Shown piece by piece: positions 35,408 to 47,935 of a DNA stretch of 64,000 nucleotides. The DNA is taken from assembly GCF_042242105.1 (NCBI RefSeq), contig NC_092029.1:10161885-10225884 (forward strand). The letters are read 5' to 3'. The position numbers and the translations under genes were made by a program. This DNA is from Pempheris klunzingeri. Taxonomy: Eukaryota; Chordata; Actinopteri; Acropomatiformes; Pempheridae. The notes under the pieces were generated by a model. It saw only the letters and a program-made list of their open reading frames with translations, ran no database searches and was not told where the DNA came from. How positions within the stretch are numbered: the stretch's first letter is position 1; each line of letters begins with the position of its first letter.

Positions 35408-36851
35408 TTTTAGCTCCAAACACAGCCTGACGACCGGTCCTTAAACGCCACCACAGCTCACGATGGAGAAGAGGGCACCACAGTTTCCCCACAAAGTCCA
35501 CTGCAGTGACTGTCGGCGGGCACCACAGAGGAGGAGGGGGCTCTCACACGGTTCATCCACTGGTTTGGAAGTCCGGGGACGGCGGAGGAGACTGCTGACG
35601 ACTTTATTATCCGGCCAACAACTCATATACCAACTAGCATTCACATAAAACTTCTCCCACGTCAGTGTCAAACTTTTCTCACTGCCGTTCCCGCAGCAGC
35701 CATGTTGCAAGTGTTAAGTAATTACACCTCCAGTATTGGCGTTAAAATGTCCTTTCCCACCAGCTTTTAAGTAATTTGCGATGACTTAAAACCACCTACT
35801 GTGAGATTTGAGTTTCAACGCCTACAGGTAACTCTGTTCATCAGCGTAACCAGATGAAGTTTCCGGATAAAAGGTGCAGATGGTTCCTGCAAACAACACA
35901 GCGTCGCAGAGCCGTTGGCAAACCTTTCGAGATATTAAGGGGAGACAGTTGAACTTGTTGGTGGTTTTGGCTTGTTTTTCCTGTCTCCGACGTTTGCTGA
36001 AGAGGAATCTACACGGCGACGGAGGAAAGTCATAGATAAAATGTTGTAGAAACGGCAGAGAAAGCACAGGAACCAGGGCCGTCGAGCCAGTCTGAGCTCA
36101 GTCTAACTGGTGGCCCATCAAGAGGCATTGCAACAGTCCTTCTGGGACAAACCATTTCACTCTCAGCCGGGGGTCACAGACGATTCACGAGTTAAATACA
36201 ATAACACTGCTAGCATAATTTCCATTACATATGTTACAGTTAAGGAAATTACAATGTAGTATAATTTAATAAATCTGCTACATGTATGTTTTCCCTTACA
36301 TTTTTCATTTCGTAAAATCGTGTAACTTTAAACCCCCCACTTCATTTGGCGCAACCCAAAGTGACAGTGAAATCGCAGTCAAAATTCATAACAGTGAGAG
36401 AAAAGATGCGTCCAGATTTGGTGGACAATTTTAGAAATTTGATAAAATAAGACTGTAAATGCTTTAAAATATTTAGACTGGTGGGCTTTATTGCACAAAA
36501 TATCATTTGAATCGGAAGAAATGCTCGAATGCGTTGAGGGTTTTACATTAAAGTATATTTCTTGCAGTAAAACGTTAAATTAAACCACAGGTTTTTTAAT
36601 TTGGTGCAAAATGAATTGTTCGCACATGCTGTGAAATTCCCTGCACAACTAAACAAGTCAGATGATTATTGTATGTATCCGTGTGCTGCTGTTTATTCTA
36701 TTCGCTGCATAACGCAGATAATATGACATTAAATACTTCAAATTGAGTGTATGCGTAATTGCAGCGCAAAATTTAGTTGGTCCTCCAGACGGAGTGTTGG
36801 AACTGCTTCCTGTCACATGTCCTATACAGTAGGATCATATGACTCCAGCCG
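35408..36851. promoter_or_regulatory. Divergent promoter region, snx17 / atraid
   Basis: This is the interval between the two start codons, transcribed leftward into snx17 and rightward into atraid. The snx17-proximal part (about 35408-35720) is GC- and CpG-richer and should hold its transcription start and 5' untranslated region. The atraid side is AT-richer. No canonical TATA box was assigned. The head-to-head spacing of about 1.45 kb between start codons is longer than a typical shared core promoter, so two separate promoters are as likely as one bidirectional one. Confidence 0.5.
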
Positions 36852-39218
36852 ATGAAAATGAAAGCTGGGTGCTGCCAGCGAAAACCTGTAGTGCTTATTT
36901 TCATCTTTAATTTGTGCATTTTCGGAAGTTATCAACTGACCGAGCTGCAGGTAAGACCTGGTGTTTGGCAAAGCAACAGCTGTGGTGTTTACCAGAGAGG
37001 GTAAATGTCACCTCGTGTCCACATGTAAATGAAAAACAGCTTGTTTTGGTGCAGCAGCTGTCTGTGGCAGCGAAGATGACTGAGAGTCCTGTTGTTTATA
37101 CGATGTTTTTCACTGGTAATCACTTGTCATCGCAGGTATGTGAGCTCTGCAGCGGTACAGTCCAGAATGGCTCCGCCGTGGGCCGCTTCTGCTCCTCATC
37201 CGCGGGTCGGATAGACAGCCGCTGCTGCTTGAGAGGAGACAACACCAGCGACCCTGAACGCATCATCGGGTAGGACTGTGGTGTTGCCTTCAGGGTCAAT
37301 CAGAAATATAGAAAGTGTATTTACTATCACATTTATAAGTTTTAAGTGGCCTGTGGATAACAAGGTGTGGTGCAAGGTAACAAAATTGTCTACAAAACAC
37401 TATGGATAAAGAAATAGATAAATAACTAATTAATTAAATGTTAAAAATAAATACGATTTTAGGCATAATAAGTAAATACAAGTACAGTTTTTAGTAATTA
37501 TTCATTTCAGAATTGATTCATGTATTTTCATGTAATATTATCTGTCTTTATATATCCTTTGCTGTACTTTTTGTAATTTCTGTAATTTTTGTTTATCATG
37601 TCTTATTTGTTTATCTTCGTTTATACAATAATTAGGGGGTGTAGCTTAAATAATTTTATTATTTTATATATTAAATCATTTTATTTATTACAATAAATAA
37701 AGAACTTATCTCATGTCTGAATACCTTTGGTCTTTTTGGTCTTTTCGGTCTCAATTAGGATCCTCATTCCCTCTCAAAGAAATTTTGAAAGGAGCACTGA
37801 TAGTAAGACAGATTGTGTTCTGCTTTGTTATGAACTTGTATATAGTCACACCCTCCTACTGTGTATTCTAGGCTGCTAATGCTAATGATGTAGCCTTTGT
37901 CCCTGTTAAATACCAATTTCCCCATTGTGGGATAAATAAAGGAATATCTATCTATTACAAGATGAATGAGTCTGCAACTTCTAACATAACATAACGTTCT
38001 ATTTGTTACATTAATGTTTCCACGTCTTTTCCTTTGTGTCAGGCTGGATCTGTCCAATTGTTCACTGACTCAAGTGGAGGATCTTCAGGGAGCATCATCA
38101 GCATTAATGATGTGTGTGCACTTTCATACCTTTGTACACGACATACAGTACAGTGTGCAGATAAAATGGCAGAACACCCCTCATCAGTTACCCTTTGAGG
38201 TTATTTTTAAGGCAAAGAAGATGTGTCTTTGATCTTGGTGTTCATAAGACCTTTCTTAGTTAACAAGGGTTTAAGAAAGTTTTTATTTCTAGCAGCAAAT
38301 AAAAAAATGTACATCTTACTGGCAAGGATCAAAACTCGTCAACTACTCTAATAAGAAACAGACCTAAAGCAAATTAATCTCAGAAAAGTATATCATTAGA
38401 TCACTTCTGGTCTAAAGAACGTATGACCTTGTCTTTTTCATCCATGTGGAAATATTTGTCTTTCCCCTTCTGAAAGTTTTTAACTTCATGAATTCTTGCT
38501 TTGCAGAGACCTCTCACTCAATCCTATTGTCAACATCAGTGACACGGCATTTCAAGGATTTATTGATTTGCACTACATGTGAGTATTCTGTTACTAAAAC
38601 TGAGCTTAAACTATGACAGCAGCACCACAGGGTGAAGATTTATTTCTTTGTAACTCTCATGTTTGTATATCTATTTTAGGATTTTGCCACAAGACATATT
38701 CTGTCCAGGCGGTAACACTTCTTGGGAAAAGGTGGAGATCAAAGTGGGAAACCGTCTTTGTGAAGGCCAGAAAGATATGTGCAACCAGACTGGACAGCTG
38801 TGTAAGTTCCCTCTGATGATCTTCCATTGAGACGAATAAAACCACAGTAGCCTTCTTGTAACTCATGGCATCTGTTCTTGTCATTATTGACAATCCTCAG
38901 CCATTAACTGCCCAGAGAACTCCCTCTGTGCCCCCTATGGCCCCGGCCTCTTTGAGTGCAACTGTGCCGACAATTATCATGGATATAAGTGTCTTCGTGA
39001 GGTCAGTTCTGCACATAATTCACATTGCGGTGCACTTCATGACTAAGTTTAATACTGGCGGACTTGAGTCTTTTCATTATTTAAAGTTATGCACTTATTT
39101 TCTTCGCCAATAGGGGCAGTTCCCAGCTGTCCAGGTGTTTGGGCCTCTTGGAGCATCTACAGTTGTGATCTCCCTCCTGCTGTGGGTCACCCAGAGACGT
39201 AAGGCCAAGTCACTCTGA
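36852..39218 (+). CDS. atraid: All-trans retinoic acid-induced differentiation factor
   Basis: Exons are 36852-36950, 37136-37269, 38043-38111, 38507-38578, 38680-38801, 38901-39001 and 39114-39218; all are GT/AG and in phase, giving 233 residues (human about 229). The start MKMKAGCC is followed by a hydrophobic signal peptide core (VVLIFIFNLCIF). A Cys-rich segment and a short leucine-rich stretch (LDLSNCSL, IDLSLNPI) with N-glycosylation sequons follow. An EGF-like module lies near residues 169-195 (six Cys from INCPENSLC to GYKC), then one transmembrane helix (about 208-224) and a short basic tail. It is a type I membrane protein. Human ATRAID sits in late endosomes and lysosomes, partners SLC37A3 in releasing nitrogen bisphosphonates, and affects osteoblast differentiation. 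It starts head to head with snx17 and ends tail to tail with eif2b4. Confidence 0.93.
37800..37960 (+). mobile_element. LINE 3' tail fragment (CR1/L2-like)
   Basis: The fragment ends ATTTCCCCATTGTGGGATAA, ATAAAGGAAT and ATCTATCTAT. This is the characteristic 3' end of teleost non-LTR retrotransposons, where a short tandem repeat replaces a poly(A) tail. It lies in atraid intron 2, is severely 5'-truncated and has no coding capacity. The family name is from remembered consensus only. Confidence 0.7.
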
Positions 39219-40110
39219 GGCTGAGCTGCTTTATCTGCAATGATGCACTGAGCTGAAACTGACTGTTCTGAAAGGGTAAATGCTGACTCACAGTCTGAGG
39301 TGACCTCAGGCTTCCTTTTTTTTAAAACATTATTTTATGTCATTTTACAGCTTTTGAGGGGCAGCTTCATTTTATCCAGGGACATTTTTAAGACTGGCAT
39401 TATCAGTGCAATTTTAGAGAGAAACTTTATTTGAACACACTGTTCATAGTTTTTGGCAATAAGACCACTTTTAACACTTTAATTAGAAAATGTCATTAAC
39501 TGGCACAAGATATTAGACACAAGAAGAGATTGTGTTGATTTGCTTGCTGTTAACTGTGCCAAAGATGTGCTGAAGTGCGTTTGGCTAATTGTTTACTGAA
39601 TGCTGAATATGTATTTTACTCAGAGCAAAAACCAAGATCATTAAATTATTCATTTAAAATTTCAAGTTCAACTGAGCCTTTAGAAGTGATATATGAGATG
39701 ATAGATGATAGAAGATATGATGAGATACTGACTAAAGTATGTTATTTAGTTATCACCTCTTTTTTTTACCACAAGTTTTTACCTCCAAGATGAAACAAAC
39801 ATGTTTACTGTTAAACTGCACTCCCTATATCCTTTGTTCATCAGTCACATGACATAAACAGGAAAATATCTCGATGTGGATGCTTGAGTAGTTTTGATGC
39901 TTCTTCCAAATGAGATTCAGTGTTTTAATGAAATACTAAGACAATACATTTAATTGTTTTGCTTGAGTTGCCACTGTGACATCATGTATGTACAAGCACA
40001 AGTGGTCCCAGTGTGTTACAATAAATAAACGGCCAAATCAACTGAGTGAATATGAGATTTGACATTAACTAATAAATGACCTCTGTAGAGGAGAAATAAA
40101 CTGTATCTGT
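39219..40110 (+). other. atraid: Probable atraid 3' untranslated region
   Basis: AT-rich non-coding sequence follows the stop. AATAAA signals occur at 40020-40025, 40095-40100 and 40223-40228. The short open frame at 39575-39793 shows no recognisable protein. Intergenic sequence from about 40230 to 40670 holds nothing recognised. Confidence 0.5.
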
Positions 40111-40678
40111 GGATAAAATGTTGCTTTTTCCATGTTTTGTTTTCTCCTTTTTCCTTTAAACATCAACATCTGTGCCAATAAGAAATCTGAAGCACATGAG
40201 GATCACTTGTTGACAATGACATAATAAAGAATCTGACTTCCTTTGCCATAAAAATATTTTACTACTTTGTTCATGTCTTTAGTCGTCTCTATCCTGTTCG
40301 AGTGTTCAGGTCATTAAAACCTAATGTGAAGAGTTTGTGTGAGCCCTAAAAGTCCTCTAAGATACTGCAGCTGTAATTCTTATTAGGGAACCATTTCTAA
40401 GTAGTTTCAGACTGTGGTTGAATGTGGGAATGTGTTGTGAACCCCAGTGGGATTGCTCTGCTCTAAATACTAGCAATTAAATCTTTTGTTGTTAAAAAAA
40501 ACCAAACAGTTCATAACATGGATCTTCTAACATCTTGCCTATAACCAATATTAGAAAAGGCAGAACTGCCCTCCTCAGTCAATCTGCCCAGGGTCATGAA
40601 TTTCTCCAATTATCTGATCCTTCCATAAAAACACACATGGACTTTGTTTAAAAAAGCTTATTCCATTTCAGATATATA

Positions 40679-40684
40679 TTTATT
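40679..40684 (-). terminator. eif2b4: Candidate eif2b4 poly(A) signal
   Basis: AATAAA on the minus strand, only about 110 bases past the eif2b4 stop, implying a very short 3' untranslated region and close convergence with atraid. Confidence 0.55.
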
Positions 40685-40791
40685 GCATGCTAAAAGCACG
40701 ATATTTTGTGTTGTGCGCAAGCACTGGAGCACACAACTCCTGGATCAGGGCACATAGCAATAGCCTCTAGACGACGTGAGCAGGAGGTCGT

Positions 40792-41328
40792 TCACTGGTC
40801 CACGTTCTTGACTCGCAGCACCACAGGGACCGAGGTGCACGGGATCATCCCCAGGTCTGTGATGACTAGATCCACAAAATCAGGCGGCGTCACGTCGTAC
40901 ACCAGGTTCAGCAGCCCGAGTGACGGCACTTTCTGCCAGTGCTCTAGCTGGGTCCTTCCTTTACGAGTCACAATGAGGTCATCGGGGTCATCTGGAAAGG
41001 ACGGAGGAAGATAAAGATGACAGAATCAGAGTTTATCTAATGTGAGGAAAGAATTTTAATGAATACATACGTACACTTTAACATTTCTGTCTGGTTTTTT
41101 TTCCCGTACCTAGTTCATTGGACACGAAGGAATCTGTCTGCACCCTCTCACAAAACTTGTAAGTCTCACAACACACCAGCACAGGCACGTTAAAGGCTTT
41201 GGCCACCAGAGCTATCTGTGACGTCCCCACGCGAGACATGACGTAACCGTTGGCCAGCAGAGCGTGAGCACCAAGGAACACCTTCGATACCTTTGAGGTC
41301 AGAGTTCAAGACATTATTATGGCACGTC

Positions 41329-41362
<34 letters not shown>

Positions 41363-44300
41363 AATAAACATACAGTAAAAGAAATTTTATGTGCTTTAAA
41401 AAACAACAACAACCTTTGGCTGCTCCTTAAGTAAATATTAATGCTTTGCTTGACCTGGTCAGGCTCTACTTTGCAACTGTTTTGTAATTACCTCTGGAAG
41501 GATGTAGGAGACAGCCGAGATGAGGACGTAGGTGCAGCTGATGCCCCTCTGGACCAGACGCCGCAGGGCCTCCCGGCCCTCCAGACGAGGCCTGCTGTCC
41601 ACCACGATCACACGGAACTTCCTGCCCTTCTCAAAGGCCTCGCACAGGATGTGGTTGACCAGTGACGAGCTGAGCAGAGGGAAGCGGAAAGTAGAGATGA
41701 AAATGAGAGGTGGTTGTATTAGTAGAGAATGTGTGTGTGGGGGGAGGTTGAGGGAGTTTAAGGGGCGGGACAAGAAATGGGAAGAGAAAGTGATGAGTGG
41801 TTGAAGAATTGGATCTTAGATCTGGATACATAAGCGTTGCTTTTATTCTGCATGACAAACAATTACGCAATGCTTAGTAACAGGGAACTGCAGACTCAAC
41901 AGCTAGAAACTAAAAACGCTCAATTACACACAGAATAAACATGAATTATTTCCTTGCTTGTCAACATTAAGTGGCTTACCATCCATAAACTAGAATGACA
42001 TCTCCATCACTGATCTTTTCTATGGAGGACTTGGCAATAGCTTTAGCAGCGAGGGTGATCTTCTCATTAATGTAGCATTCGATACAGCTCAGCAGTTTGT
42101 CCTTTGCCTAAACAGAGAAAATACATGAATGGGGGGGGGATAACATGTTAAGCTCAAGAGATGTTTATTCATGATAATTTTGACCTATACAAGTGTGCCG
42201 CTAACCTCTTCTTCTTTGCATTGACTTGGAATATTGGAGATCTCTTTCTTGATGTATTTGATTGCATTACCCATGCTGGCTGACAGGGGGCGACATTGAT
42301 TCAAAAAACTGCAAGAAAAACAAGACAAAAAGGAATCAGTTTGTGTTTAACTCCCAAATCTGGCTGCATATTTCTTATATAAAGTGACAAATTAAGAGAA
42401 TCTGAACTAACACACAACAAACATTAGATCCATTTTTTGTACCTGATATAAGGTTTCAGCTTGTTGACCAAGTCTCTAGAAAGCTCCTCGTTTGGGGGGG
42501 TGGTATAGTCCCTTATTACCTGGGGGGGGAAACACGTTGCTTTGAGTTTGTTTACTCTGAATCTACCCGCAATAAGAACTGTGTCAACCTCACACTAGGA
42601 AATGCCTTTTCTGAGGAAATGGGGTGGGATTGCTAGCTGCCTGAAAAGCTGATGCTGAGCTGCATTGATGGATGGACAGCCAGGAAATAAGTTGGAAGCT
42701 GGACTGTATTGCTTCATATTTAGGAGCTGAACAGCACTGCTGGCTTAACTTTGTATGAAGGAGAAGCTGAAGGAGTATGGAGAACTGTAATAATAGGAAA
42801 GGGATAAAGGGTGCAAAATATTGTGTCAGCAATAGAAAGTGTCGAATTGAAAATGATAGTGGAGGGACTTTAATGAGCTGAAGTGTACGGAGAAGGAGTT
42901 CGGATGTCATTCAAGTGTCTTAGTTGGAATAAGGGTAAACCATCAGCTGAAGTCTATTTTGAATGCCTTCAGCACACATGAAGCCTGCTGATACTAGGTG
43001 AAGATTTTAACTACACTCTGCATGTAATGTCACCCACTCTAACTTTAAACATTTTGCCCAATAATTAGAAAATTCCAGAAAAGCTATAAATACTTTGGAA
43101 AGTATGAAAGATTCAAACAAATACAAATGAATGAAGTTTCTACACTGAGTGACGTTGAGGTTGTCAGGTGGCAAAAAACCAAGGAGTACTATTAATAATA
43201 AAAAAAAAACCAAGAAGAACATAATTAATTGCTCAGTAAACCCACCAATTATTATTACAGTTTAGATACAACCCATCCTCAGTTTAAACTGAGCATGTGT
43301 ATCAAGACAAGGTTGTTGATGTGATATTTTCGTACTGGTTCCATTATATGTATTGATTTTATTCAAATAACTTCCTGTGTACATGTGTGCATGACAACAT
43401 CTAATGGGAAAAAGAATGTGTTGTTTCTGTTGAGCAGGAAGCATTTTGTGAACATGGCTTTGACCAATAAGGCAGTTGTCAAATCACTTGAAAAGCTTGT
43501 CTTCTTGTTTAGTTAATGAGTAGTAATGTTCAGTTTCTGTAGTCATGTGCTTGAGGTAACTATTTTTTCAAATAGTAACACTGTAACAACATATAAGTCT
43601 ATGAGAAGTGTGTCCAATATCTGGTTACATCTCACACTTTTATTGTACTTGATCACCAACAGAATTAAATTAAACTTTGCTTTTTTCGTTGCGGTTGGTC
43701 TAAGTACTGGAGAGGGATGACAATGCGTCCCATTGTCATCCCTCTCCAGTACTAAGTGTATAGTATAAAGCACTCAGACTGAATAGCCCGTTGTCTGTGT
43801 ACTGCACCTGTTTGAAGGCATGCAGCAGGGCGACAGAGCGAGCATTGGAACCTGCCACAATGCCCTGTGAATACTGGAGACCCAGTCGAACAATAGCAGG
43901 ATGGATCACCGTAGAGGGAATGCTGCAGCACACAAAAACAGTCAATAACAACCAGTGAGATATAAAGTCACTTTAAGGGATTAAGACAAATTATTGCCAC
44001 TACATCAATCAAACTCTTCTAAGACAATGCAACTGGACGATGTATTGCACTATATGGTATATTGTCACTTTACCCAAGTTGCTGTGTTAGAGGGGCTTTG
44101 CGACTGTACTGGTGGAGATGAGAAAACAGGCTGACTTTGTAGCCGTAGTCTGACCGCAGTGGGATCTGAAATGAAACAGATTAGAGTCAACTGCCATCAG
44201 TCCCCAAAACTGAAACTAAAACTGAGATCACAAGGTAAACACACAGTCACAACACAACCTATAGACAATTCAATAAATGGCTGCAGGTAAAGTCTTTAAG

Positions 44301-46855
44301 TAAAATTCAATGGGCGACGAGGAGAAACAAGGTTACTTTAGAGCCAAATTCCTATATTACTATTGAAAGACTCCTCTAAAATAAATATCACCCAGACTTG
44401 TTCATGTGTAACTTAATAGGTGTGATTTTGTTACCAAATACTCTCCAGGGGTAAACAGAGTAGCACGGAGTACAACCATAAACCTGCACAGCAAACAGCT
44501 CAGTGTTGTAGGTAAACACAAAGAACGAAAAAACAAGTTTCCAACAATCCCATCCCATCGACGTACAGTACCACCTCTCACTCAATGGACCAAACAATAC
44601 ATTTTCATAGAATGTGTGGTGTTGGAGCACAATAACGAGTACAGGTTAGCAAACAAAACAAAATTAGACAAATGTCAATGGCACACATTTAAGGAAGTCA
44701 GACCTTGACCTTTGTAGCGGCATTGTACCCTGGTGTCTGAAAGAAATGTTAGGTACAGTCACATGCAGTTCTGACTCATGGCTGTGTGAGGTTACACTGA
44801 ATCACACTTCATGATAAACACGCTGTCAGTTTTCACCACTGTGTTTTAAAATTGAGTTTGAGGACTGTCCTTGTTGTACATACCTACAAGACAAATTTTA
44901 AGTTGACGTTCACTTTTACTGTAAATGACCAAATGTGAGTGACAATGGCATTAATCTTCCTGATCACGTTAATTAGGCTCCTGTAGCTGAGATCATAATA
45001 TATTTCAAACATTTTTCTTTCAGTGTTCCTCCAAGATGTCAAGATACCTTTGATAGTGTAGGCCACAACATACAAGATTTAGCGTTTTCTCTGACAAATG
45101 TAATTCCTTGGCCTCTCTCTAACAAACTGTCAACAGCCTTTGTGATTTCTTACAAGCAGGAGTATTAAAAAGGTGGACCAGTTATCCTATTTACTATATA
45201 TTAAAAGACATTATATATAATATTGGCAGTAAATGCCCGATTAATAACAACCAAGATCCAGACAATTCCTTATAAGCTTTAGACATTGATCACACAATTT
45301 TCATTGATCAATCTGATCAGTTTTTCATTACTTACATTTCCTCATTTCAATGTGTTTACAGGAAATTTAGTACTTGTGCTCAAGATTTAACACACTCACA
45401 ACACTCGTCATGTGACGGCAAGCTGTCCTGAATCATGCATCATACAAAGCATGCTTTCACGGTTCAAGGTTTTTGGAGACATAAAGTAGCTAACCTGTTG
45501 TCTTTCCAATTTCTTTGCCAGTTTCTTTAAAACCTCTGGGTTGTCCACCTGGACATGTTCTGGAAGCCTCTTCACCACTGGAAACACATAAAAAGGGAGA
45601 CGGTCTTCCACTGTGTAAAATTTCAGACTGTATGATGACTTATGCTGACCCTCAGTCTATTACAGTACCTGGCTGCAGCTCACTAGGCGGTGCTTTAGGT
45701 TTGCCCGTGGCGGGCTGCTGTCCCACCTCTCCCTTCTTGCCCTGTTTGGAGGCCCTCTCGGCATCTTGCCGAGCTCTTCTCTCAGCTTTCAACTCTGCTT
45801 TACTCTTAGCTGGCTTGTCTGCCAGAGCAGGATTTTCTGAGGCAGGCACAGGAACCGGAGGAGGCACTGCTGAAGGAGCTGGGGGAGACACAGATAGTTA
45901 GAGGGGTCAGGGTAAAGATCAATTATAGTCATGGATTACAGTTAGAAAAATCACAGATGTAACTATCTGCTACTAGAAATTAATGACACAAAGACACAAA
46001 CTAATACAAATGTGCCTAATGTCCATATTGTGCTGTCCACATAAAATGCACCTTTCTGTGTTGTGGGTTGGGTTGGGGGCTGGGAACCTGAGCTGACAGG
46101 CTTCTTTTCTTTTTCGCTTTCCTGAGAAGCCTTCTCATCTTTTTTCTCTTTGTTTTTCTTCTGCTGTTTCTTCTCTTTCCTCAGCCGCTGTTTGTCCTCT
46201 TTGGTCAGCTCTTTGCCTTCATCCTGTCAAAGAAAAACATTACAATTAAGCCAAACACGTAGCTTTATGTGAGACTGTGACTTATGTCAAGAACATGCTA
46301 ACCTTTGCTCGTTGAATTTCCTCGGTCTTGACAACTTCATCTGTAAAACACCCAGAGGATGATTATATGAGTACATCAGTTTATGGCACACTTACACAGT
46401 AATAACAGGACCAGCCTTTATTGGGGATGCTGTTAGCTGTTAGGCTATGTGACTTCATAGGTTTGCACCATGCTAACGACACCAGTGTCAGAGCTGGTTG
46501 TCCACCATCTTCTGCCCAACAAAGAGACAGCTTAAAACAGCCATTTTAAGTTGTTCTTTTAATCTAAAAAGCTCCTCGAAAAGATGATGCAATAACATCA
46601 TGATGTCTGCCGTTAAACTACTACAGTACAGCGCTATGGTACCGTTGACTTGCTCGCAATGCTAACGTTAGCAGCACTAGCATGAGGAAATTAACTCTGC
46701 TACAAGCCAAACTCAAAGTCCACAAAACACGAAATAAAAGCGCAAACGATTCTGTCGCTGCGCCCAAAGCAAAGTCATTAAAATTTCCTGAAAACAGTGA
46801 TAAAGTCCAGCTGTCACACACTCCCGCACTCACCTGTCTGTCCACTGTCAGCCAT
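40792..46855 (-). CDS. eif2b4: Translation initiation factor eIF2B subunit delta
   Basis: Thirteen minus-strand exons: 46855-46834, 46340-46303, 46223-46052, 45878-45669, 45577-45495, 44165-44074, 43922-43808, 42519-42443, 42308-42206, 42107-41980, 41669-41492, 41290-41110 and 40991-40792. Phase holds throughout, giving 532 residues (human 523). The start MADSGQ opens an 8-codon first exon. A Lys/Glu-rich, Pro-rich N-terminal arm covers about residues 20-175. The IF-2B fold (about 206-528) shows [75 protein letters not shown] and [14 protein letters not shown], all close to human. It ends [12 protein letters not shown]. The delta subunit is part of the decameric GDP/GTP exchange factor for eIF2 and senses phosphorylated eIF2 in the integrated stress response. 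In human, mutations cause vanishing white matter disease. Confidence 0.97.
41329..41354. repeat. Short (CA)n microsatellite
   Basis: Thirteen CA units lie in the intron just upstream (transcript order) of eif2b4 exon 12, about 40 bases from its acceptor. Confidence 0.9.
43703..43753. repeat. Perfect 23-bp inverted repeat with 5-base loop
   Basis: The left arm 43703-43725 (starting AGTACTGGAGAGGGATGACA) is the exact reverse complement of the right arm 43731-43753, with loop CGTCC between them. It lies in the eif2b4 intron between exons 7 and 8, 55 bases after the exon 7 donor in transcript order. On either strand the RNA would form a short perfect hairpin. Its origin is unknown; see findings. 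Confidence 0.95.
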
Positions 46856-47399
46856 GTTTACGATGCTGCTTCACTTCCTCTGCTGCTGCACAAACCACCA
46901 CCCCGGGAAATGTACATCGCCCCCTTGTGGAGAGACGTGGTGTTGCCACCGCTCTATATTCTATTGATGTTCTGTTAAAAGTAGATAGGATTTAATTAGC
47001 TTGTCATCATTTATTTTTCTTACATACCGTTGTTTCTTATAAAACCTTTGTTTGTTTGTCCCAATTTTATAGCAATACCTTGAACTTTTATCCATATCTA
47101 CAGAGGATCTCTGCATGTTTTTTCTGCATCATTTTATGATATTTTCAGGGTCCATACTAAATATGCCGTCATTAATTCTCTGTTAAGATTACATTTTGAA
47201 AATGTGCCTAATGTAACAGCATGCAATATATTGCACCGAACGAGTAACAAATGGAAGCGTAACCTACTTCAAAGACTCTTTTTATGTACATCATTAGGAT
47301 TGGCTGACATGTTTGCATCTCTCTTAATAATGTGTCAACATGTGGAAGGCTAATGGCGATGGGTGTGAAATAGTAACAGGCAGTTTCTTTATACTGTGA

Positions 47400-47935
47400 C
47401 CTCCATACAGTCTTGTTGGTCTTCAGGTGCACATCTTTTGGTTACTATTTTGCACATTGCAGTATTCAATCCATCCATTCATTATCTATACCGCTTATCC
47501 TTAAGGGTTGCCAATCCCAGCTGACACTGGGTGAAAGGGGGGGTACACCCTGGACTGTTTGCCTGTCAATCACATGGCCGACACATAAAGATGAACAACC
47601 GTTCACGCTCACACACACACACCTACGGGCTGCAGTATTCAATATTCTACCTTATATCATGAACCTTTGCACATTCCCTCGTACAGAAAACAAAACTGTA
47701 CAGCTCTTTCATTTCATCTCACAATATTTTATATATTGTCAGTTTCTATTATACATTTATACTGCTTAGCTTTATCAGTACTTGCTTTATCTTTCTTTAT
47801 ATTTTCTGTTTCTATACATTTTGCTATATATTGCTATATTTGCTACTTATGTTTATGCTTATTGTTGCAAAAGCACACCAAGGCAAATGTGAAAACCTAT
47901 TTGGCAATAAACATGATTCTAATTCTGATAGAATT
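47400..47935 (+). mobile_element. LINE 3' end fragment, interrupted by a SINE-like insert
   Basis: The tail shows the pattern AAAGCACACCAAGGCAAATG, then GTGAAAACCTATTTGGCAAT, then AAACATGATTCTAATTCTGA, typical of a CR1/L2-clade teleost LINE 3' end. The sequence on both sides of the 47471-47630 insert appears to belong to it. It is non-coding and strongly 5'-truncated; the left limit is approximate. Confidence 0.65.
47458..47643 (+). mobile_element. SINE-like insert with 13-bp target-site duplication
   Basis: A 160-base unit (47471-47630) begins CCATCCATTCATTATCTATA and contains CCGCTTATCC, CCCAGCTGACACTGGGTGAA, GGGGGTACACCCTGGACTG and CACACCTACGGGC. These phrases recall a very common teleost interspersed repeat. 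It is flanked by TGCAGTATTCAAT at 47458-47470 and again at 47631-47643, an exact 13-base direct repeat. Duplications of this length favour LINE-mediated insertion. The host site lies inside an older LINE tail. Confidence 0.8.
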
